Positions 7,363-12,692 of a DNA stretch of 15,830 nt are shown one piece after another. Where the stretch lies: contig DATJPR010000039.1 in NCBI GenBank assembly GCA_035506295.1, positions 1 through 15,830 on the forward strand, given 5' to 3'. The position numbers and the translations under genes were made by a program. The notes beneath the pieces are model-generated. The model made no database searches, was not told where the DNA came from, and saw nothing but the letters and a program-made list of their open reading frames with translations. This DNA is from DATJPR01 sp035506295 (GTDB lineage Bacteria; Bacteroidota; Ignavibacteria; UBA10030; UBA6906). The stretch's first letter is position 1. The number at the start of each line of letters is the position of its first letter.

Positions 7363-8299
7363 CGACATCCCACCATCGCAGGACGCGGAGCCCGCGCAGC
7401 GTATTCCAGCGACTCTTCCTGCCGCACTGTTCCATTTCAAAGAAAGCCCTCCCCGGATGACGGTTCTGCAGAAGCCACGAACCGTCGTCCTGCATTTTCC
7501 TTAGCAGCACGCCGACAGGATCCTCGAGCCGTTCGTCATACCCGCTTCCGCTCGCACGGAAGTAGTCCAGCGTCCTCAGGACATCATGGTGCCACCGCGG
7601 CGGAAACGAGAATCTCATGAAGGCTGGATTTGCTACTGCGCCCGTTCGATGGGAGCGGTACAGATGATGAACAAGAAAGAATTCCCGTCCTCGCTGTTCG
7701 GCCTTCAGCACTTCCTTCGCATGCCGTCCGCCCGCCTCCACGTAATCCCGGAGTCCTTCCAGGACGTTGACCGTAGTATGAAACGAGCTGTGCGTTGCCC
7801 CTCGATACCGTTGGCAGTTCCACCCGCCGTCTTTCATCTGCTCACGGAGAAGAAAGGCGGCAATTCCGTCGCGCTGCTCATCGCCGACGTGAAACCAGGA
7901 GAGGAGCCCGAGGACAAAGCCGGTGATGCACTCCTCGCTTCTGTTGAGACTCGGGCAAATATCAATGCCTCCGTCGCTGCCGAGTCCTTCCTGAAGAAAG
8001 AAGAGACAACTCTTACGAGCCCTGGGATCGTCAGGAGGGAGGCCCATTTGCCGCAGAAGAACCATCGAGTAGGTTGTCGAGATCCACTTCTGTCCGTAGA
8101 GACGCTTCGTCCACCGACCTTCATCGTCTTGCTGGGCGAGAATGCGCGCCCCCCATCCCTCGCGTGCAACGCGCTGACGTTCCTTTCTCCACCTGGATTC
8201 CGGCGCATCCTGGAGGTCACGCATAACCTGCCAGCGAATTGCCGGATCCCCCATCAGAAGCCAACGCACGGTCTTTTCGAGCCTAAGATCTCTGGTCAT
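7304..8299 (-). CDS. Terpene-cyclase/prenyltransferase-like alpha-toroid protein
   Basis: A 331-residue protein (from ATG 8299) with the repeat style of squalene-cyclase and prenyltransferase alpha-alpha barrels: QQDDEGRW (56-63), LGSDGGID (106-113), QMKDGGWNC (154-162) and QDDGSW (270-275). The DXDD(T) catalytic motif of class II cyclases is not present, so cyclase activity is doubtful. A role as an inactive relative or as a different enzyme is open. An upstream TTG at 8326 has GAGAGGGG directly against it but would overlap the GNAT stop. ATG 8299 leaves 19 bases after that stop. The start is therefore not certain. It follows the GNAT gene on the same strand. Its C-terminal 19 codons (low-complexity Ser/Pro) overlap the convergent permease gene. 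Confidence 0.75.
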   Translation of the reverse strand: MTRDLRLEKTVRWLLMGDPAIRWQVMRDLQDAPESRWRKERQRVAREGWGARILAQQDDEGRWTKRLYGQKWISTTYSMVLLRQMGLPPDDPRARKSCLFFLQEGLGSDGGIDICPSLNRSEECITGFVLGLLSWFHVGDEQRDGIAAFLLREQMKDGGWNCQRYRGATHSSFHTTVNVLEGLRDYVEAGGRHAKEVLKAEQRGREFFLVHHLYRSHRTGAVANPAFMRFSFPPRWHHDVLRTLDYFRASGSGYDERLEDPVGVLLRKMQDDGSWLLQNRHPGRAFFEMEQCGRKSRWNTLRGLRVLRWWDVVSRTYTSGRSAHSPQAPPS

Positions 8300-8318
8300 G
8301 GCGCACACGGCAATGGCG

Positions 8319-8834
8319 TTATGCAACCCCTCTCAACTTCAGGACCATATACACGTTTGCGGTCTGATACCGGATATGCGAAGGCATCGGAGCATGACAG
8401 AAGCCAAGCGATTCGTAAAGTGCGATCGCTTCCTTCAGAAGATTGTTTGAGGTCAGCACCACCTGAGAGGCTCCAGCCCGATGGGCGAAGGCAATCGCTG
8501 TCTCAGACAGACGGCGGCCGATTCCCTGTCGCCGGTACTCTGAAGAGACGGCGAGCTTTGCGAGCTCGAAGGTTTCCGCATTGTGGCGGATCGCGGCGCA
8601 CGTTCCCGCAACGGTTCCATCCCGGTCGACAGCGAAAAACACCTCTCCTCCCGAGGCGATGATCCGTTCCTCGGGGTTGAGGAGGTAGGGCAGATCCTCC
8701 TCCTCCAGCAGGTCGAATGCTCTGAGCCAGGCGAGGTTCAGCCTCTCAAATGCCTCCCGAAGGTCGGATCTGAACGAAACGATTTCCACGGGGTCGGATC
8801 CAGTGTGGGAGGGCGTTGTGCATCCTTCCGACAT
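8319..8834 (-). CDS. GNAT family N-acetyltransferase
   Basis: A 171-residue acetyl-CoA-dependent acyltransferase. Motif A is typical: ELAKLAVSSEYRRQGIGRRL with the R-R-Q-G-I-G pyrophosphate loop. It is followed by the motif B region VVLTSNNLLKEAIALYESLGF, where the YESLGF end is characteristic. The acceptor substrate cannot be told. An in-frame ATG at 8903 would extend the protein by 23 residues, but that stretch is translated repeat array and hairpin. The ATG at 8834 has GAGG (8844-8847) nine bases upstream and is preferred; ATG 8849 has no such site. The downstream cyclase-like gene begins 19 bases later, so they are probably one transcript. Confidence 0.87.
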   Translation of the reverse strand: MSEGCTTPSHTGSDPVEIVSFRSDLREAFERLNLAWLRAFDLLEEEDLPYLLNPEERIIASGGEVFFAVDRDGTVAGTCAAIRHNAETFELAKLAVSSEYRRQGIGRRLSETAIAFAHRAGASQVVLTSNNLLKEAIALYESLGFCHAPMPSHIRYQTANVYMVLKLRGVA

Positions 8835-8843
8835 GTAGAAAAA

Positions 8844-8847
8844 CCTC
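8844..8847 (-). promoter_or_regulatory. Ribosome binding site that decides the GNAT start
   Basis: GAGG on the - strand, nine bases before ATG 8834. The alternatives at 8849 and 8903 lack a Shine-Dalgarno sequence, and 8903 lies inside the repeat array. Confidence 0.55.
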
Positions 8848-8855
8848 ATTATTTT

Positions 8856-8870
8856 GGGCTCTGTGAGCCC
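8856..8870. repeat. Perfect small hairpin between the repeat array and the GNAT start
   Basis: GGGCTC-TGT-GAGCCC forms a six-base GC-rich stem with a three-base loop. On the - strand it is followed by AAAATAATGAGG rather than a T run, so it is not a standard terminator. It sits 9 bases upstream of the GAGG ribosome binding site in the GNAT leader and could also end the proS transcript imperfectly. Confidence 0.6.
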
Positions 8871-8881
8871 GGGAAAGCCTA

Positions 8882-8966
8882 GTCTGACAAACATGTCAGA
8901 CATAGTTGACAGACTTAGCTGTCAGACCTTAATGTCTGACTCATAAGTCTGACTTGTGTGTCTGAC
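8882..8966 (-). repeat. 13-base-period GTCWGAC array, locus 2 (7 units)
   Basis: Seven heptamers start at 8882, 8895, 8908, 8921, 8934, 8947 and 8960, again exactly 13 bases apart. Six are exact GTCWGAC and one (8908) is GACAGAC. The spacers are AT-rich and unlike one another. Read on the - strand, the array begins 9 bases after the proS stop codon. It runs GTCAGAC x3, then GTCTGAC, GTCTGTC, GTCTGAC, then GTCAGAC. GTCAGAC-ATTAAG-GTCTGAC (8927 down to 8908 and neighbours) and GTCTGAC-ATGTTT-GTCAGAC (8901 down to 8882) can each fold as a seven-base stem with a six-base loop. Bases 8944-8966 match 3524-3546 of locus 1 at 20 of 23 positions. Confidence 0.95.
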
Positions 8967-8985
8967 TAGTACCCCCTAGTACCCC
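8966..8985. repeat. Tandem 10-base duplication CTAGTACCCC at the proS stop codon
   Basis: Two perfect adjacent copies, 8966-8975 and 8976-8985. The second contains the proS stop (TAG on the - strand) and the first runs into the last unit of the repeat array. It looks like a recent short duplication. Confidence 0.9.
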
Positions 8986-10415
8986 TTGGCAAAATAGACT
9001 TTCCTCGCCGCATCCTTTCCACACACGATGCACTTCCCGTGCGCCTCCTCTTGATCGAACGGAATGCACCGTGTGGTGGCCTTGGTTTCCTCCTTCACTT
9101 TCGCCTCGCACTCCGCCGATTCGCACCACCAGGAATAGGCCCAGCCGTTCTGCACGACTTCCTTCAGCGCCGCGTAGTCCTTCGGCTCGAAAATGTGACT
9201 ATCGCGAAAAGCCGTGGCACGCGCGAGCAATCCCGCCTGGATATCGTCAAGCAATCGTCGAACGGCATCCGCAAGTCCCGCCTGCGGGACAAACGATTTC
9301 CCTTCGCGGCCCGGTTTGTCCCGGCGCGCCAGTGCAACGGCATGCTTCTCCACATCCTTCGGACCGATCTCGATCCGGAGCGGGACCCCGCGCATTTCCC
9401 AATCGTTGAACTTGAACCCGGGCGTCACCTCTTTCCGCTCGTCCACATTGACGCGCAGGCCGGCCGCCTTCAACTCCATATGAACCCGCCGCACCGTCTC
9501 CATGACGGCGGCGGTCTCTGCTTCCGTCTTGCAGATCGGAACAATGACCGCCTGCACCGGCGCAAGCCGGGGCGGGAACACGAGCCCCTGGTCGTCGCCA
9601 TGCGTCATGATCACCGCCCCGATGAATCGCGTGCTCAGCCCCCACGAAGTCGTCCATGCGAGCTGGAGGGTGTTGGATTCATCGAGGAACTGGATGTCGA
9701 AGGCCCTGGCGAAATTCTGGCCGAGGAAATGCGACGTGCCCGATTGCAGCGCCTTGGTGTCACCCATCATCGCTTCGATCGTCACGGACATGTTCGCCCC
9801 GGCGAATTTCTCCGACTGCGATTTCATTCCCTTGATCACCGGCACCGCCGCCTCGTTGATCGCAAAGTCTGCGTAGACATCCAGCATCCTGAGCGTTTCC
9901 TCTCGCGCTTCCTTCTCCGTGGCGTGGGCGGTATGCCCTTCCTGCCAGTAGAATTCCAGCGTGCGCAGGAAAAGCCGCGTGCGCAGCTCCCAGCGGACGA
10001 CATTCCCCCATTGATTGATCAGGACGGGAAGATCGCGGTACGAGTGGATCCATTTCGCGTACATGTGCCCGATGATGGTTTCAGACGTCGGGCGAACGAC
10101 GAGCGGCTCCTCAAGCTTTTCGCCGCCACCGATGGTGACGATGGCGAGCTCGGGGGAGAATCCTTCGACGTGCTCCTTCTCTTTTTCCAGGAACGACATC
10201 GGGATAAACAGCGGGAACGCCGCGTTTACATGCCCCGTCTCCTTGAATCGACGGTCAAGCGCCTGCTGCATGTTCTCCCAGAGAGCCCAGCCGTACGGCC
10301 GCACCACCATGCAGCCACGGACGGGAGCGTAGTCCGCAAGCTCGGCACGCTGAACGATCTGATTATACCATTCGGAAAAATCCACAGAGCGCGAAGTGAG
10401 TTTCTCGTCAGCCAT
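8976..10415 (-). CDS. proS: Prolyl-tRNA synthetase, archaeal/eukaryote-type (ProS type 3)
   Basis: Charges tRNA-Pro with proline in the cytosol. It is a class II synthetase of 479 residues, the usual size for type 3. Motif 1 region GHVNAAFPLFIPMSFL, the proline-site loop VVRPTSE (106-112), motif 2 VVRWELRTRLFLRTLEFYWQEGHTAHAT (from about 139) and motif 3 GLSTRFIGAVIMTHGDDQGLVFPPRLAP are all present. An anticodon-binding domain follows. The C-terminal domain has four cysteines (WWCESAEC ... RC ... CIVCGK) and ends in the conserved FAKGY tail. There is no INS editing domain, which separates it from the usual bacterial ProS. The start at ATG 10415 has GAAGGG (10420-10425) five bases upstream; an in-frame start at 10484 would add an atypical N-terminus. 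It is probably the only ProS in the cell, but that cannot be seen here. Confidence 0.96.
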   Translation of the reverse strand: MADEKLTSRSVDFSEWYNQIVQRAELADYAPVRGCMVVRPYGWALWENMQQALDRRFKETGHVNAAFPLFIPMSFLEKEKEHVEGFSPELAIVTIGGGEKLEEPLVVRPTSETIIGHMYAKWIHSYRDLPVLINQWGNVVRWELRTRLFLRTLEFYWQEGHTAHATEKEAREETLRMLDVYADFAINEAAVPVIKGMKSQSEKFAGANMSVTIEAMMGDTKALQSGTSHFLGQNFARAFDIQFLDESNTLQLAWTTSWGLSTRFIGAVIMTHGDDQGLVFPPRLAPVQAVIVPICKTEAETAAVMETVRRVHMELKAAGLRVNVDERKEVTPGFKFNDWEMRGVPLRIEIGPKDVEKHAVALARRDKPGREGKSFVPQAGLADAVRRLLDDIQAGLLARATAFRDSHIFEPKDYAALKEVVQNGWAYSWWCESAECEAKVKEETKATTRCIPFDQEEAHGKCIVCGKDAARKVYFAKGY

Positions 10416-10498
10416 AAAGCCCTTCAAATAATGAAACGATGAGAAATGGCCGGCGAGAGCTGCTGTCCCGCCGGCTTGTACCAAGGGAAACGATTCAC

Positions 10499-11029
10499 TT
10501 ACTGTCCAAAGTCGATCGACGGCGCTTTCCAGGTCACGGATTCGTTCAACATGCCGTGTCTATAGTTGACCACCTCAAGCCTTTCGGGCACGACCTTGAT
10601 CAACACGAGATACTTCCAATCGGGGAACGCCTGGTCCCAGTATGCTCTCTTGCGTTTCAGCTTTTCGGCGTTGTCGTAGACAAGAGTCGCTTTCCCGGTG
10701 ATGGCGACATATCCTTTTGCTTCCTTGTGATCCGCATAATACAGGCACACGCGGGGATTGTGTTGGATCTGGGCGGCCTTCCGGCTCCGGGTATTGGTGG
10801 CAATCCACACGGTCATCGTGCTGTCGGGCGGGAAAGGATTCATCGTCCTCGCCTGCGGTCCCCCGGTGGAATCCAGCGTGATGAGCGCGCAATAGGTCTG
10901 TGACCCCATGATTTCCCGAGCCGCGGCAATCACGGAGTCGCGATTGGCAGGTTTTCCCGAACCCTCCTGGGCCGGGGAGGCCGCGACGCAAAGCATGATC
11001 GCGACCAGCAATAGAGCGCTGATTTTCAT
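10499..11029 (-). CDS. Exported pyridoxamine 5'-phosphate oxidase-fold (split-barrel) protein
   Basis: A 176-residue protein with an N-terminal signal peptide (residues 1-20, MKISALLLVAIMLCVAASPA). The rest has the FMN-binding split-barrel pattern of the general-stress-protein-26/PNPOx superfamily: SQTYCALITLDSTGGPQARTMNPF, then TVWIATNTRSRKAAQIQHNPRVCLYYAD and GYVAITGKATLVYD. These are the strand-turn-strand blocks that hold flavin phosphate in relatives. Members of this family are usually cytosolic, so export is unusual. Whether it binds FMN, F420 or heme cannot be told. ATG 11029 is chosen because it directly begins the signal peptide; the frame is open further upstream but that part is not protein-like. 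No Shine-Dalgarno sequence is visible. The stop lies 83 bases from the proS start. Confidence 0.8.
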   Translation of the reverse strand: MKISALLLVAIMLCVAASPAQEGSGKPANRDSVIAAAREIMGSQTYCALITLDSTGGPQARTMNPFPPDSTMTVWIATNTRSRKAAQIQHNPRVCLYYADHKEAKGYVAITGKATLVYDNAEKLKRKRAYWDQAFPDWKYLVLIKVVPERLEVVNYRHGMLNESVTWKAPSIDFGQ

Positions 11030-11065
11030 TTGTCGTCTGTAAGTAGGATGTGAAGGAAAGGCAGA

Positions 11066-11084
11066 GGAGCTCCGGGCGAGCTCC
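11066..11084. promoter_or_regulatory. Inverted repeat in the leader of the exported split-barrel gene
   Basis: GGAGCTC-CGGGC-GAGCTCC is a perfect seven-base inverted repeat with a five-base centre, 37 bases upstream of ATG 11029. It could be a dimer-binding operator or an RNA hairpin in the leader. No clear promoter was found beside it. Confidence 0.4.
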
Positions 11085-11164
11085 ACCTGTGGAAATGCAA
11101 CATACGAAATTCGTGAATGAAATGAGAGCAGCACCCGAGCACGAATTCGGAAGGTGTTGAACTC

Positions 11165-11198
11165 AAAAAGCCTTTCCATCAATCGATGAAAAGGCTTT
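11165..11198 (-). terminator. Intrinsic terminator of the envelope operon
   Basis: On the - strand the sequence gives AAAGCCTTT-T-CATC / GATG-G-AAAGGCTTT: nine base pairs, one mismatch, four more pairs and a four-base loop. It ends in TTTTT (11165-11169). It lies about 90 bases after the stop of the YdjM-like gene at 11286. On the + strand the run after the stem is short, so the - direction is favoured. Confidence 0.75.
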
Positions 11199-11285
11199 CT
11201 TGCCTGTCGCTCTCTGCATAACCCTTACATCATGCACCCCCCCATCATTCTTCCTACGTTCTCCTTCCTCCTTCCTACTCTTAGC

Positions 11286-11936
11286 TCATCCCTCCGCCCT
11301 GTGTCTGTCCGCCCACCACGCCCAGAGAACGAACAGCCACGAGAGATTGGCGAGCAAGCCCACCAGCGACGCATCATTCGGCGGCGGTCCTGCATAGCTT
11401 GCAATATAGATGGCATACAACACGACCATCAGCCCCCAGAAACTCCACGTGCCGATTCTATCCTTGGGTCGCGTTGCGCGAAGATACAATGCAATCCCGA
11501 CGACGAAAAGACCGGTCTCGACGATGATCGTTGCCAGCGGAAAGTTCCAGAGACCGAGACCGACCTTTTCCGTTCCGGAGAACGTGAGAGGAAGGTCGGG
11601 GATATGGGTGAAGAAATCGAGAACCCAGTGGCTCACAACGCACAGCGCGATCGTCACACCCTCTATTATATTCCGTCGGAATGCAAAGACCAGCAGACCC
11701 AGCGCCACGGACCAGATCACCGATCCGAGGAGGCTATGGGAATAGGGATAGCTGACGAAGTCCAGCTGGAGAAAGGGATCTCCTCCCGGCGAGAGCCTGA
11801 CCCGTTCAACCCCGAGGAGGATCAGTATCGGCCACAGGAAGTCAAGAAATTGTGCCGCGATGAACAACAGTCCGAGCGAAAGCTTGGGCGTTGCCTTCTT
11901 GGCGGCGAGAGCGACGGCGTAGTGCCCGATGAACAT
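11286..11936 (-). CDS. YdjM-like membrane-bound putative metal-dependent hydrolase
   Basis: A 216-residue inner-membrane protein of the YdjM/LexA-regulated membrane hydrolase type. The conserved polar residues of the family lie at membrane edges: H5 in MFIGHYAVAL, D32 in QFLDFLW, H67 in YSHSLLGS, and H103, D107, H111 and D114 in SHWVLDFFTHIPDLP. These are consistent with a metal site. Hydrophobic segments are at about 20-42, 70-85, 92-110, 128-152, 165-182 and 190-207. The physiological substrate of the family is not known. It begins nine bases after the stop of the FecR-like gene and is the last gene before the terminator at 11165. A small hairpin spanning that upstream stop covers its weak ribosome binding site (GAAG). 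Confidence 0.75.
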   Translation of the reverse strand: MFIGHYAVALAAKKATPKLSLGLLFIAAQFLDFLWPILILLGVERVRLSPGGDPFLQLDFVSYPYSHSLLGSVIWSVALGLLVFAFRRNIIEGVTIALCVVSHWVLDFFTHIPDLPLTFSGTEKVGLGLWNFPLATIIVETGLFVVGIALYLRATRPKDRIGTWSFWGLMVVLYAIYIASYAGPPPNDASLVGLLANLSWLFVLWAWWADRHRAEG

Positions 11937-11943
11937 GGCTGGT

Positions 11944-11960
11944 CTTCAGTGTGTCTGAAG
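11944..11960 (-). promoter_or_regulatory. Intercistronic hairpin over the FecR-like stop codon
   Basis: CTTCAG-ACACA-CTGAAG on the - strand forms a six-base perfect stem. It contains the TGA stop of the FecR-like gene and the GAAG that would serve as ribosome binding site for ATG 11936. Ribosomes finishing the upstream gene would open it, giving translational coupling. Confidence 0.4.
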
Positions 11961-12644
11961 TTTGTTAATCTCCTGCCGGACGGTGCTTTGCTCCGCCTGT
12001 GTCAGGCCGTCCAGTCCGAGAATCGTGTTATACTCACTCAGCGCCTCGCCACGGAGATTGGCGCGCTCCAGAGATTGCGCAACGAGTATCCGGTTGGTGT
12101 ACTTCTTCGCGGTTTCCGGGTACAGCCGGTACAGCTCCATCCCCTTGAGAGCGCACGTCGGATAGAATCCGTTCTCGAACAGGACGCGCGCGCCGTTCCA
12201 CTGCATCGTCCCGGCCGCAGGGTCGTTCTCCGGCAGCGCGGGTCCAGGCGTCTCATTGGCACCATGGACGACCCCAGCATTGGGTGCAGAGAGTTCTTCA
12301 GGCGACTTGTAGGGAGAAGAGCGAACCCGTTCCATTGTCAGCTTCAGCATCAGCTCTTCCGGCGTAAGGTCGCGGACGTCGGCCATGTCAACGATGACTT
12401 CCGATGGGAGGGTGATCCGTTTCTCGACCCCCGACTTCATGGCAAGAATCACGGCCAGACCGTTTCTCCCGGTGCGCATGGAATCGTCGGGCTTGAGGAC
12501 GTCCCCCGCTGCAATGGCGGACCATTGCTCCGTCACCCCATGGCGGACCTGCACGTCTCCCTGAATTTTCTGCACGGAGATCCCTTGCGCGGCAGTAATG
12601 CCGGCGAAGGCCACCATTGCACCGATGATCGAAAAGAATTTCAT
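11946..12644 (-). CDS. Exported FecR-domain protein with a C-terminal helical (TPR-like) region
   Basis: A 232-residue protein. It has a signal peptide (1-19, ending ITA-AQ), then a FecR-type domain at about residues 20-90: ISVQKIQGDVQVRHGVTEQWSAIAAGDVLKPDDSMRTGRNGLAVI. This is the family pattern of 'G.V.v..g....W.....G..l...d.irTg..s.a.i'. In other bacteria such domains bind envelope polymers or act as sigma-factor regulators, but no transmembrane segment or anti-sigma part is seen here. A Pro/Asn-rich linker (about 120-150) leads to a helical part (150-230) resembling two TPR hairpins. ATG 12644 is preceded by an excellent GGAGG (12649-12653), so it is preferred over the in-frame ATG at 12665. 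It lies 48 bases after the barrel/transglutaminase gene and 9 bases before the YdjM-like gene. Confidence 0.78.
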   Translation of the reverse strand: MKFFSIIGAMVAFAGITAAQGISVQKIQGDVQVRHGVTEQWSAIAAGDVLKPDDSMRTGRNGLAVILAMKSGVEKRITLPSEVIVDMADVRDLTPEELMLKLTMERVRSSPYKSPEELSAPNAGVVHGANETPGPALPENDPAAGTMQWNGARVLFENGFYPTCALKGMELYRLYPETAKKYTNRILVAQSLERANLRGEALSEYNTILGLDGLTQAEQSTVRQEINKLQTH

Positions 12645-12692
12645 GGCTCCTCCCTCATTCCTCATTATCCGTTTACCAGCGATAATCGATAA

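Noticed and set aside
9039..10442. 467-codon open frame on the + strand across proS
   Set aside because: Antisense shadow of proS, which has all class II synthetase motifs.
10416..10484. Longer N-terminus for ProS
   Set aside because: ATG 10415 has a good ribosome binding site and gives the standard type 3 start; the extension resembles translated spacer.
11232..12692. 486-codon open frame on the + strand
   Set aside because: It runs antisense through two supported genes and the gap between them; Arg/His-rich translation without family features.
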